Shown here: positions 28,498 through 36,949 of the stretch, one piece after another | Layout of the letters: each line of letters opens with the position of its first letter | How positions within the stretch are numbered: position 1 is the stretch's first letter | DNA from: Clostridia bacterium | Lineage (GTDB): Bacteria; Bacillota_A; Clostridia; Christensenellales; Aristaeellaceae | Length of the DNA: 49,964 nucleotides | NCBI GenBank assembly: GCA_017525805.1 | Contig: JAFXSH010000028.1 | Span: forward strand, 1 to 49,964 | Direction of reading: 5' to 3' | Notes under the pieces: model-generated | Told to the model about the DNA's origin: nothing | What the model saw: the letters and a program-made list of their open reading frames with translations, nothing else | The model's database searches: none | Translations under genes and position numbers: made by a program

Positions 28498-29463
28498 ATG
28501 CAGTCCAATCCCACCCCGGCGCCGGTCCGCCCCTTGGCCTACGCCTTGCAGCAGAATATCCGCCAGGTGATCGTTGGCAAGGATGAGGCCATCGAATTGC
28601 TTTTGATCGCGCTGATCTGCCGGGGCCACGTACTGATCGAGGATGTGCCGGGCGTGGGCAAAACCACCATGGCGGCGGCCCTGGCCCGTTCCCTCCAGTG
28701 CAGCTTTAAGCGCATCCAGTTTACCCCCGACGTGACGCCCTCTGACGTGACGGGTTTTACCATGGTGAATATCCAGACCGGGGAAATGGAATTTAAGCCC
28801 GGCGCCGTCATGAGCCAGATCGTGCTGGCGGACGAAATCAACCGCACCTCGCCCAAGACCCAGTCCTCCCTTTTGGAAGTGATGGAGGAGGGCCAGGTGA
28901 CGGTGGACGGCGTAACATACAAAATGCCCCGGCCCTTTATGGTGATGGCCACCCAGAACCCGGTGGATTTCGTGGGCACGTATCCTCTGCCCGAAGCGCA
29001 GATGGACCGCTTTTTTCTGAAAATTTCCGTGGGTTATCCTTCCATCGAGGAAGAAATGGACGTGCTGGAGCGCTATTCCGGCCAGACCACGCCCATGGAC
29101 ACCCTTCTGCCCGTGTGCGGCACGGATGAAATTATATCCATGCAGGAGCAGCTGGGCACGGTATACGCCAGCCGGGAAGCACGGAATTATGTGGCTACCA
29201 TCGTGGCCATGACCCGCACCCATCCCGCCTTGCAGTTAGGGGCGTCCCCCCGGGGCGCCATCGCGCTGCTTAGGGCGGCCCAGGCCTGCGCCCTGCTCAG
29301 CAGCCGGGATTACGTGCTGCCGGACGATATCCGGCATATGGCGCTGCCCGTGCTGTCCCACCGGCTGATCCTGACGCCGGAAGCCCGTATGAAGGGCGTA
29401 TCCGCCCAGCAGGTGCTGGCCCAATTGCTGGAAACCGTGCCGGTGCCCACGGGGCGCGTATGA
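28498..29463 (+). CDS. MoxR-family AAA+ ATPase
   Basis: MoxR ATPases act as chaperone-like remodelers, often with the proteins encoded next to them. The 321-residue protein has Walker A EDVPGVGKTT, Walker B VLADEINRTSPKTQ, sensor 1 MATQNPVDFVGTYPLPEAQMDRF and the C-terminal AAA lid 2. The start is ATG 28498 behind AAAGGAG. It is first in a three-gene operon with a DUF58 and a transglutaminase protein, each overlapping the next, a very common grouping whose target is not settled. Confidence 0.93.
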   Translation: MQSNPTPAPVRPLAYALQQNIRQVIVGKDEAIELLLIALICRGHVLIEDVPGVGKTTMAAALARSLQCSFKRIQFTPDVTPSDVTGFTMVNIQTGEMEFKPGAVMSQIVLADEINRTSPKTQSSLLEVMEEGQVTVDGVTYKMPRPFMVMATQNPVDFVGTYPLPEAQMDRFFLKISVGYPSIEEEMDVLERYSGQTTPMDTLLPVCGTDEIISMQEQLGTVYASREARNYVATIVAMTRTHPALQLGASPRGAIALLRAAQACALLSSRDYVLPDDIRHMALPVLSHRLILTPEARMKGVSAQQVLAQLLETVPVPTGRV

Positions 29464-30611
29464 CGCGGCGGGGTTTGGCGGTGTCCGCCGCCCTGATCAC
29501 CAGCATGGTATGCGCCCTGTCCTTGGGCAACGCGCTGTATCTGTATATCGGGCTGCTGCTGTGCGCCATGCTGCTGTACAGCTTTATGAGCTGCTTTTGG
29601 GCGCGGCGCACGGCCTTTTGCCGCCAGGCGCTCTCCTCAGCTTCCATAGCCAGAGGCGATGAAGCCTATCTGAACGTACAGGCGGGCCACTGGTGCCCCT
29701 TGCCGGTAGCGCCGCCCAAGGGCGTGGTTTTCTATAACGGACAGACGGGGGACTGCGTGTTTCCGCCGTCGCCTTTCCGCGCCCATGAACGGCAGCTTTC
29801 CCTGAACGCCTGCCATGTGGGCCAGTATCAGGCCGGGCTGAAAGCCCTGGAGCTCCAGGACGCTTTCGGCCTGTTCCGTATGCGCCTGAAAAACCGGGAG
29901 CTGGACGGCATGCTCACCGTGCTGCCCCGGCCCTTCGATATTGAAAAGCCCCGCGTTACCTCCGGCGACGACGGCAGCGCTCCTTTGGCGCGCACCCAGG
30001 AGGATTACAACGCCCCGGAGGACGTGCGCGCTTATCAGCCCGGCGACGCCATGAAGCGCATTCACTGGAAGCTCAGCTCCCGCAAGCGGGAACTGCTGGT
30101 GCGCCGGTTTGAGATGCCCGCGCCGCCGGATACCCTGATCCTGCTGGACTGCGATACGCCTTTGGGCGGCGAACATCTGAGCGATGGAAAGGAATCCCTG
30201 CGGGACGCCCTGTGCGAAACGGCGGTATCCGTGGCGCGCATGCAGATGGCGGACGGCAGCCCCGTGCGCCTGCCCATCTATGGGAGCCGGGCCAGCGAGT
30301 TTTCCTCCGATAACGCGGCCAGTCTGGCGCTTTTGCAGGAAATGCTGGCCTGCCAGCCTTTTGGCGGGGGCGAGGTTTTTGACCGGGTGCTGGATTTGGA
30401 GCTGCGCCGCATGCGCCGCACCGGCGCCACCGTGATCATCACCACCCGGCTGGACGCCCGGATCGTGGAGGGCGTCAGCCACATCCGCCGCATGGGGCCC
30501 AGCGCCCGGCTCTATCTGGTCACCTATACGCCGGACAGTAAGGAATATCAGCCCTATGTGACCCGCTTGCAGCATCATTTGGTGGAGGTATGCTATGTCA
30601 CGCCTGCTTAA
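29460..30611 (+). CDS. DUF58 domain membrane protein
   Basis: The 383-residue protein has two adjoining membrane helices at the N-terminus (about residues 5-45), a beta-rich middle and the DUF58 signature EDVRAYQPGDAMKRIHWKLSS, followed by a von Willebrand A-like C-terminal part with the DCDT strand. These proteins accompany MoxR ATPases and may be their membrane partner. The ATG overlaps the moxR stop (ATGA), and its end overlaps the next gene by 17 bases. Confidence 0.92.
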   Translation: MTRRGLAVSAALITSMVCALSLGNALYLYIGLLLCAMLLYSFMSCFWARRTAFCRQALSSASIARGDEAYLNVQAGHWCPLPVAPPKGVVFYNGQTGDCVFPPSPFRAHERQLSLNACHVGQYQAGLKALELQDAFGLFRMRLKNRELDGMLTVLPRPFDIEKPRVTSGDDGSAPLARTQEDYNAPEDVRAYQPGDAMKRIHWKLSSRKRELLVRRFEMPAPPDTLILLDCDTPLGGEHLSDGKESLRDALCETAVSVARMQMADGSPVRLPIYGSRASEFSSDNAASLALLQEMLACQPFGGGEVFDRVLDLELRRMRRTGATVIITTRLDARIVEGVSHIRRMGPSARLYLVTYTPDSKEYQPYVTRLQHHLVEVCYVTPA

Positions 30612-32880
30612 ACGGAGTCCCGGGGCGGTGGTGATGGGATATTTGACCTCCTACCTGCTCAGCTTGGGCATGAGCCTGACGCTGATCCGCTCCCTGATGC
30701 CCACTCACGCGCTGTGGCCCGTGGCGCTGCTGTGCGCCGTGTTCGCCCCGGCCTTTCACACCCTGTTTTCTGTGCCTTTAAAGCGAAAATGGCTGCTGCC
30801 TCCTGCCGTTATGGCAGTCTTTGGCATTTGGGCGGCTTTGGGCGGCGGGCCTTTGTTTACCCTGATCCAGCTGGGCAAGGCGGCGTTTTTATCCTTCAGG
30901 GGCATCCCGGACGCTGTGGCGCCCTACGCCGACACGGCGCGGTGGGCCGTGTGCCTGATGTTTTCCCTGCTGGGGGCGGCGCTGGCCTGGGACCATACGC
31001 TGCCTTTGGCGGTGTTCACCGTGATTTCGGTGATCGCCCTGGCGTTTCTGGTGAATGTGCGGGAAGACCTGCTGCTTTGCGCTCTGCCCGCCGCCGCCGG
31101 CCTGCTGCTGCTGATGGCGGGAAAACAGGGCAGGCGCCTGAGCCTGCTGCCGGTGGCGCTGCTGCTGCCGCTGCTGGCCTTTGCGGTCATGCCCCGGCAC
31201 GCGATGGTCTTGGAACCGCTCCAAAAGGCGGCGGAAACCGTCCGCAATCTGGTGGAAGATTATCTGCTGTTCAATGAATACCGCGCCTCCTTCACGCTGA
31301 AATCGGAGGGCTATCTTCCCTTGGAGGAACGGCTGGGCGGTCCCGCCGAGCCGGAGGACCACAGCGTGATGGAAGTGCGCACCAGCCGCACCGTGCTCAT
31401 GCGGGCAAAGACCTACGACGATTATACCGGCCTCAACTGGTACGATTCCCTGTCCACCCGGCGGTATTTGGCCGCTTCGCCCCGGTTCCAGTCCCTGAAA
31501 GAGGATTTGTTCGATCTGAACCGCCCTCTGGCGGGGGACGGCGGCGTTACGCCCGAAACCCTGAAGGTGCACATCCTGAATGATGGCACCACTACCCTCT
31601 TCGCCCCAGGCCGCACCCGCACCGTGCAGTTGGAAGGCGAGCGGATGGTGCTGTATTTCAACATGGCGGGGGAACTGTTCCTGACCCGCAACTTAGCGCC
31701 CGGCGACGAGTACACCGTTACCTGCATGCCCTTTGTTCCGGGCACGAAAGCCACGGAAGCGCTGGTCCGTGCCTGCGCGGGGATGGCTGATCCCCGCTAT
31801 GAGGAAATCGTGGGGCAGTATACCGGCATTCCCCGGCATATCCAGCAGGAAATCTATGAGATTGCCGCCCGTGCCACGGCGGGCTGTGAAACGCCCTATG
31901 AAAAGGCCCTGGGTATTCAGAATTATCTGCGGGCCAACTATGCCTACACCTTGAGCACCCAGGTGCCCCCGGACGGGGTGGATTTCCTGGCCTGGTTCCT
32001 GATCGGGGAAAAACAGGGCTACTGCACCTATTTTGCAACAGCCATGACCATGCTGTGCCGCGTGGCGGGGCTGCCTGCCCGGTACGTGACGGGTTACCTG
32101 GCCATCCCGGATGAAAACGGCGTGGCCCATGTGACCGGCGAGAACGCCCACGCCTGGACCGAAGTGTATCTGAACGGCTTCGGCTGGCTGGACTTTGATC
32201 CTACGCCCCGCAGCGACAATGATCGCGGCGGCGATTCTGACAGCGATGACCATTCGCCCTCCGGCGGAGAGCCTACGCCGTCTCCTTCCCCCTCCCCATC
32301 CCCGTCCCCGGAGCCTGCGGCCACCCCCACCCCGGAACCCCAGGGGCAGGATGAGACGCCCAGTCCCGCGCCGTCGGAAAACGAAGGAGAGCCTACGCCC
32401 ACCCCAGAGCCAGGAGCCACCCCGGAACCTACGCCTGATCCGGCGGTTCCGCCTCCCGATGACAAAAATGACCCGCCGCCCTTCCCCTGGTGGCTTTTGC
32501 TGCTGCTTCTGCTGATTTTGCTGCTGGTGTGGCGCTGGCGGGCCACGGAGCCCATCAGACGGGCCAAACGGCACCCGAACCAGGCCACGAAAGTGCTGTT
32601 CAGCGCTGTTTGCGCGCTGCTGTCCCTGCGCAGGCTGACCCGGCGCAAGGAAGAAACCCTGCTGGATTTTGCCACGCGGATCGAAAGACCGCTGCGGCAG
32701 GAACAGCTTCCTTCCATCCTGCCCCTGGCCGAGGCTTACGGGGCGCAAATCTACGGCAACCATTTCGCCCCGGTGGAACCCTTCCGGGAAGTCTACCTGC
32801 GCCTGCGCGCCGCCGCCTCCCCCTGGGCGCGGTTCTGGCTGGCGGTAAAGCGGATGCTGCGCTTCCGTTCCGATATATAG
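30595..32880 (+). CDS. TgpA-type membrane transglutaminase-like protein
   Basis: The 761-residue protein has about seven N-terminal helices (residues 1-215), an outside transglutaminase-like domain with the triad C477 (GYCTYFATAMT), H519 (HAWTEVYL) and D535 (DFDPTP), and then a long proline-rich spacer with PTPSPSPSPSPSP runs. A last helix (WWLLLLLLLILLLVW) follows, with a cytoplasmic DUF4129-like end. It could cut or crosslink cell-wall proteins or peptides. It is last in the MoxR-DUF58 operon; the stop is followed by the diverged repeat copy C. Confidence 0.92.
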   Translation: MSRLLKRSPGAVVMGYLTSYLLSLGMSLTLIRSLMPTHALWPVALLCAVFAPAFHTLFSVPLKRKWLLPPAVMAVFGIWAALGGGPLFTLIQLGKAAFLSFRGIPDAVAPYADTARWAVCLMFSLLGAALAWDHTLPLAVFTVISVIALAFLVNVREDLLLCALPAAAGLLLLMAGKQGRRLSLLPVALLLPLLAFAVMPRHAMVLEPLQKAAETVRNLVEDYLLFNEYRASFTLKSEGYLPLEERLGGPAEPEDHSVMEVRTSRTVLMRAKTYDDYTGLNWYDSLSTRRYLAASPRFQSLKEDLFDLNRPLAGDGGVTPETLKVHILNDGTTTLFAPGRTRTVQLEGERMVLYFNMAGELFLTRNLAPGDEYTVTCMPFVPGTKATEALVRACAGMADPRYEEIVGQYTGIPRHIQQEIYEIAARATAGCETPYEKALGIQNYLRANYAYTLSTQVPPDGVDFLAWFLIGEKQGYCTYFATAMTMLCRVAGLPARYVTGYLAIPDENGVAHVTGENAHAWTEVYLNGFGWLDFDPTPRSDNDRGGDSDSDDHSPSGGEPTPSPSPSPSPSPEPAATPTPEPQGQDETPSPAPSENEGEPTPTPEPGATPEPTPDPAVPPPDDKNDPPPFPWWLLLLLLLILLLVWRWRATEPIRRAKRHPNQATKVLFSAVCALLSLRRLTRRKEETLLDFATRIERPLRQEQLPSILPLAEAYGAQIYGNHFAPVEPFREVYLRLRAAASPWARFWLAVKRMLRFRSDI

Positions 32881-32884
32881 GGGT

Positions 32885-33275
32885 ATGCTGGGGCCTCCGC
32901 GGCCCCAAACCCCGCGCCAAAGGACTTCGTCCTCTGGACACCAATAGGCGAATAGACTTGGTTCGGAAGAACGGACAACTTCCGCCTGTCGCTGGGGGAT
33001 ACGAAAGGTTGAAGGCTTCTGGCCCATGGAAAGCCGGGAAAATCCCAGGGGAAAGCGAGCTTTCCGCCTGGGATTATTCCTCGGCTTTTCCCGGATGCTT
33101 TGCATCCGGGTTGGCCGCTTTCAGCGGCCGGGCCAGAAGCACAGCGGCATCAAGTTTAGCCGTCTTCCAAGCAGCAGCGGGAAGCTGTATGCCTGTCATG
33201 TCAAGTAATACCCGCAGGAGCAGGGTCCAGGGGGATCATCCCCCTGGTAGGGTGCGGGGCAAAGCCCCGCTTACA
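32885..33275 (-). repeat. MITE-like structured repeat, copy C (inverted, diverged)
   Basis: The minus strand of about 32955-33185 matches the middle of copies A and B, including the ACCCGGATGC/GCATCCGGG and GGCCGCT/AGCGGCC hairpins and the GCTGCTGCTTGGAA stretch. Both ends keep the paired-hairpin layout (GGGGCC/GGCCCC, AGGAC/GTCCT; CCAGGGGGATC/CCCCCTGG, GCGGGG/CCCCGC), but the outermost AAGGAC repeats are lost. It fills the gap between the transglutaminase gene and the gpmI promoter. Confidence 0.75.
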
Positions 33276-33303
33276 TCAAAAAGAAGGAACCGTTGGAAAA
33301 CAC

Positions 33304-33332
33304 TTGAAGGATGCGGCGATTTCTATTATAAT
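33304..33332 (+). promoter_or_regulatory. Promoter of gpmI
   Basis: TTGAAG, a 17-base spacer and TATAAT, starting about 30 bases after repeat copy C ends. Confidence 0.82.
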
Positions 33333-33388
33333 ATGAATGGCGTTCCAATGAGCACCGGAATGGATCAAGCGCAAAGGAGACGGAGAAT

Positions 33389-34930
33389 ATGAGCAAACAG
33401 ATGACGGCTTTGATTATCATGGACGGTTTCGGCATCAACCCGAACCACGAGGGCAACGCGATTTACATGGCGGGCACCCCGCGTTTGGACGCGCTCAAGG
33501 CGAAATATCCCCACACCCAATTGGGCGCCAGCGGCATGGACGTGGGCCTGCCGGACGGCCAGATGGGCAACAGCGAAGTGGGCCATCTGAACATGGGCGC
33601 GGGGCGCATCGTGTATCAGGAATTGACCCGCATCACCAAGGACATTCAGGACGGCGTGTTTTTTGAGAAGGAACCCCTGGTATGGGCCATGGACAGCGTA
33701 AAGGAAAACGGCGGCACCCTGCATATGATGGGCCTGCTGTCCGACGGCGGCGTGCACAGCCACAACACCCATCTGTACGCCCTGCTGGAAATGGCGAAAA
33801 AGCGGGGCCTCAAAAAGGTCTTCGTGCACTGCTATTTAGACGGCCGCGACGTGCCCCCCACCTCCGCCATCGAATATATGCGCCAGCTGGTCGCTAAAAT
33901 GAAGGAAATCGGCGTGGGCCAGGTGGCCTCCATCCAGGGCCGCTTCTGGGGCATGGACCGCGACAACATTTGGGACCGGGTGGAAAAAGGCTACGACGCC
34001 ATCGTGCTGGGCGAGGGCATCCGGGAAACTGATCCCGTGGACGCTGTGCAGCACAGCTACGACAACGGCAAAACCGACGAATTCATGATCCCCACGGTCA
34101 TTGAAAAGGACGGTAAGCCCCTGGCCACCGTGGAACCGGGCGACAGCATGATCTTCTTCAATTTCCGCCCGGACCGCGCCCGGCAGATGACCCGCGCTTT
34201 CATCATGCCCGATTTCAAGGGCTTTGAGCGCAAGAAGGGCTTCATCCCCGTCCAGTACGTGACCATGACCCAGTACGACGCCACGTTCACCGGCCTCAAG
34301 GTGGTCAATCCCCCCGAAAACCTGAACAATACCTTGGGCGAATACCTGGCCAAGCTGGGTATGACCCAGGCCCATATCGCCGAAACCCAAAAGTACGCTC
34401 ACGTCACCTTCTTCTTCAACGGCGGCGTGGAAGCCCCCAACGAAGGGGAAGAACGCTTCCTGATCGACTCCCCCAAGGTGGCCACCTTCGATATGAAGCC
34501 CGAAATGAGCGCCCCCGAAGTGACCCAGAAGGCCCTGGAGCTGATCGACAGCGGCAAGTACGACGTGATGATCCTGAACTACGCCAACTGCGACATGGTG
34601 GGCCACACCGGCATCATCCCTGCCGCCATCGAAGCGGTGAAGGAAGTGGACAAGGACGTGGGCATCCTGGTGGATGAAATCATCAAGATGGGCGGCCGGG
34701 CCTTCATCACCGCCGACCACGGCAACGCCGACCAGATGATCGACCCCGTCACCAAAGAACCCTTCACCGCCCACTCCACCAACCCGGTGCCCTTCATCGC
34801 CTGCGATGAAAAACTCATCGGCAAAAAGCTGCGGGACGGCGGCCGCTTAGCGGATATCGCGCCCACCCTGCTCACCAGCATGGGCATCGAAGTTCCCAAG
34901 GAAATGACCGGAAAGAGCTTGATTGAATGA
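33389..34930 (+). CDS. gpmI: 2,3-bisphosphoglycerate-independent phosphoglycerate mutase
   Basis: This glycolytic enzyme interconverts 3- and 2-phosphoglycerate with two manganese ions. The 513-residue protein has the alkaline-phosphatase-type metal site IIMDGFG and the catalytic Ser in GNSEVGH (S62). The second half carries NYANCDMVGHTG and TADHGNADQM, both metal-binding. The start is ATG 33389 behind AAAGGAG. The next gene overlaps it by four bases. No other glycolysis gene is adjacent apart from pfkA and glycerate kinase further on. Confidence 0.98.
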   Translation: MSKQMTALIIMDGFGINPNHEGNAIYMAGTPRLDALKAKYPHTQLGASGMDVGLPDGQMGNSEVGHLNMGAGRIVYQELTRITKDIQDGVFFEKEPLVWAMDSVKENGGTLHMMGLLSDGGVHSHNTHLYALLEMAKKRGLKKVFVHCYLDGRDVPPTSAIEYMRQLVAKMKEIGVGQVASIQGRFWGMDRDNIWDRVEKGYDAIVLGEGIRETDPVDAVQHSYDNGKTDEFMIPTVIEKDGKPLATVEPGDSMIFFNFRPDRARQMTRAFIMPDFKGFERKKGFIPVQYVTMTQYDATFTGLKVVNPPENLNNTLGEYLAKLGMTQAHIAETQKYAHVTFFFNGGVEAPNEGEERFLIDSPKVATFDMKPEMSAPEVTQKALELIDSGKYDVMILNYANCDMVGHTGIIPAAIEAVKEVDKDVGILVDEIIKMGGRAFITADHGNADQMIDPVTKEPFTAHSTNPVPFIACDEKLIGKKLRDGGRLADIAPTLLTSMGIEVPKEMTGKSLIE

Positions 34931-35574
34931 TCTATTCCTACTGTAAGCGCTGCCGCATGGAAAGCCCGGGGGACGTGTGTTCCGGGTGCGGCAAGCGCGC
35001 CACGGCGGCCCTCCAGCGGGATAAGTGGAGCATCGCAACCATTCCGCTGGCGGACAGCCGCGCCTGGCGCGCGTCTTGCTTGGCGCTTTTAGGGGCGGCG
35101 GCTTTGCTGCTGGCGGCGGTGTTCGGGTTGGAAGCTGTATACGGCGGCCCGGCCCGGGTCACATTGCTGTGGAAAAGCGCCCTCATCCGGGTCACGCTGG
35201 CTTTCGCGGTGGTGGGCCTGGCGGTGGTGTTTCTGTTCCTGCTCATTCAGGGCAGGGAAACCAACGTGTTCACCCTGGATTCCCAGGGCGCGCACCAGCA
35301 TACCTGGCACAGCCCCCGAAAATGGAAAAGCTGGGCGCGGCTGCAAAGCGCCGATCCTAACAAGGATTTTCCCCAGCAGGACGGCTCCGTGATGCATCTG
35401 AGCCAGGAAAGACATATGCTGTGGCAGGATGTACTGTCTGTCAAGTACCGGCCCGCCCGGTCCGTGATCCTTTTATATCATACGCCCCATTGCGCCCCCA
35501 TGGCGCTCCGGCTGCCCGCCGGGGAATATGATCTGGCGGCGGCTTTTGTGGGGAAATACTGCAAAGGAAAATAG
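34927..35574 (+). CDS. Zinc-ribbon membrane protein of unknown function
   Basis: The 215-residue protein opens with a small zinc ribbon (CKRC and CSGCG, residues 6-22), then two membrane helices (about 50-70 and 86-108) and a C-terminal soluble part of about 100 residues that may be PH-like. I do not recognise a named family. The start ATG overlaps the gpmI stop (ATGA), so it is translated with gpmI, and deoC follows after 15 bases. Confidence 0.75.
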   Translation: MIYSYCKRCRMESPGDVCSGCGKRATAALQRDKWSIATIPLADSRAWRASCLALLGAAALLLAAVFGLEAVYGGPARVTLLWKSALIRVTLAFAVVGLAVVFLFLLIQGRETNVFTLDSQGAHQHTWHSPRKWKSWARLQSADPNKDFPQQDGSVMHLSQERHMLWQDVLSVKYRPARSVILLYHTPHCAPMALRLPAGEYDLAAAFVGKYCKGK

Positions 35575-35589
35575 AAAAGAGGAATGAAA

Positions 35590-36327
35590 ATGGCAATTAC
35601 CCTGCGCGACATCGCAAAGACCCTGGATCATTCCACCCTGCAGCCCTTCCTGACGGAAGACGATATCCGCAAGGGCTGCGATATCGCCCTGCAATACGAT
35701 ACCGCCACCGTGTGCGCCCGGCCCGGGGATATGCCGCTGGTGGTAAAGCTGCTTGACCGCAGCGACGTGAAGCCCTGCACGGTGATCGGCTTCCCCCACG
35801 GGGCCCATCATACGTCCGTCAAGGTATTTGAGGCGGAACGCGCCTTGGACGACGGCTGCAAGGAACTGGATATGGTGCTGAACATCGGGCGGCTGCTGCA
35901 CGGCGAAGAAGCCTATGTGCAGGATGAAATCGCCGCCCTGGCACAGGCCGCCCACGCCCGCGGCGCGCTGCTCAAGGTGATTTTGGAAACCTGCTACTTA
36001 AGCGACGAGCAGAAGAAAATTGCCTGCCGCCTGTCCGAAGCGGCGGGGGCCGATTTCGTGAAAACCTCCACCGGCTACGGCTCTGCCGGGGCTACGGTGG
36101 CCGATGTGCGCCTCATGCGGGCGGCGGTTTCCGAAAAGGTCAGCGTAAAGGCTTCCGGCGGCATCCGCACTCTGGATATGGTGCTGGCCTGCCGCAACGC
36201 CGGGGCTATCCGCTGCGGCGTAAGCGCCACGGTAAAGATCATGGAGGAAGCCAAGGAACGCTTTGAAAAAGGCATCCTCATTGATCAGCCCTTGAATCCC
36301 GTAGAAAACGGGGGCGGCGCTTACTGA
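35590..36327 (+). CDS. deoC: Deoxyribose-phosphate aldolase
   Basis: DeoC splits 2-deoxyribose-5-phosphate into glyceraldehyde-3-phosphate and acetaldehyde. The 245-residue protein keeps the Schiff-base lysine in SVKASGGIRT (K187) and the second active-site lysine in DFVKTSTGYG, plus VIGFPHG. The start is ATG 35590, seven bases after AGAGG; the ATG at 35584 is too close. It ends the gpmI operon. Other nucleoside-use genes (deoA, deoB) are not in view. Confidence 0.94.
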   Translation: MAITLRDIAKTLDHSTLQPFLTEDDIRKGCDIALQYDTATVCARPGDMPLVVKLLDRSDVKPCTVIGFPHGAHHTSVKVFEAERALDDGCKELDMVLNIGRLLHGEEAYVQDEIAALAQAAHARGALLKVILETCYLSDEQKKIACRLSEAAGADFVKTSTGYGSAGATVADVRLMRAAVSEKVSVKASGGIRTLDMVLACRNAGAIRCGVSATVKIMEEAKERFEKGILIDQPLNPVENGGGAY

Positions 36328-36354
36328 CGCGGAAGCATTGCAGCGATTGAATGG

Positions 36355-36390
36355 GATAGGTAGCTTGAGCGATCAAGCTATCTATTTTTT
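36355..36390 (+). terminator. Terminator after deoC
   Basis: TAGCTTGA pairs with TCAAGCTA over a 4-base loop, with ATAG/CTAT outside it, followed by six Ts. Confidence 0.9.
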
Positions 36391-36397
36391 ATGAGGA

Positions 36398-36423
36398 TGA
36401 AACGAAACCGGTTTTTCTCCGTC
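36398..36423 (+). promoter_or_regulatory. ECF sigma promoter (TGAAAC-N16-CGTC)
   Basis: TGAAAC, 16 bases, CGTC: the consensus of Bacillus ECF sigma promoters (sigma M/X/W group). It lies 53 bases before the sigma factor gene, so the operon probably controls itself. Confidence 0.85.
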
Positions 36424-36475
36424 TTATCAATGTGAGAATATTCTGCACATTGTTTTTGAAGGGAGTTACGTACTG

Positions 36476-36949
36476 ATGGCTGACCGCCAGGAATATGAGC
36501 GCGTCGCCCAGGAGGCGCTGCCCATGCTGTACAGAATCGCCATGGGCATCCTGCGCTGTGACGCGGACGCCCGGGACGCCGTACAGCAGGCGCTTTTAAA
36601 GGGCTGGGAAAAGAAGGAGAACGCCCAGCCGGGGAAATTCCGCTGGTATCTCACCCGCATCGTGATCAACGAAGCCCGGAACATCCAGCGGTACAGGATG
36701 CGGGTGTTCCCCGTGGAAACGCCCCCCGCTGTGGACCAAATGACGCCCGACTATCGGGAACTATACGACGCCATATTTGATTTGCCGGAAGATTTGCGCC
36801 TGCCTTTGCTGCTGAAATATATGCGGGACCTGTCCGAAAAGGAAGGGGCGCAGGCCCTGGGCATCCCGGTAACGACTTTCAAAAACAGGCTTCATCGCGC
36901 GCGGAAAGCCCTTCGGAAAACCCTGGATCGGGAGGTGACGTTTGAATGA
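36476..36949 (+). CDS. ECF-type RNA polymerase sigma factor
   Basis: The 157-residue protein has region 2 (DARDAVQQALLKGWEKKEN) and region 4 (LPEDLRLPLLLKYMRDLSEKEGAQALGIPVTTFKNRLHRARKALRK), with no more domains. Region 4 has the usual helix-turn-helix for the -35 box. The start is ATG 36476 with AGGGAG in front. Its end overlaps the ATG of the large membrane partner (ATGA), a typical sigma/anti-sigma pair, and an ECF-type promoter lies upstream. Confidence 0.93.
   Translation: MADRQEYERVAQEALPMLYRIAMGILRCDADARDAVQQALLKGWEKKENAQPGKFRWYLTRIVINEARNIQRYRMRVFPVETPPAVDQMTPDYRELYDAIFDLPEDLRLPLLLKYMRDLSEKEGAQALGIPVTTFKNRLHRARKALRKTLDREVTFE

Noticed and set aside
32270..32460. PTPSPSPSP-type tandem DNA repeat as a possible CRISPR or minisatellite
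   Set aside because: It codes for the proline-rich spacer of the transglutaminase protein; there are no spacers and units are short.
31693..33105. 470-aa minus-strand ORF over the transglutaminase gene
   Set aside because: It overlaps a well-supported gene and copy C, and its translation is low-complexity Arg/Gly/Pro.
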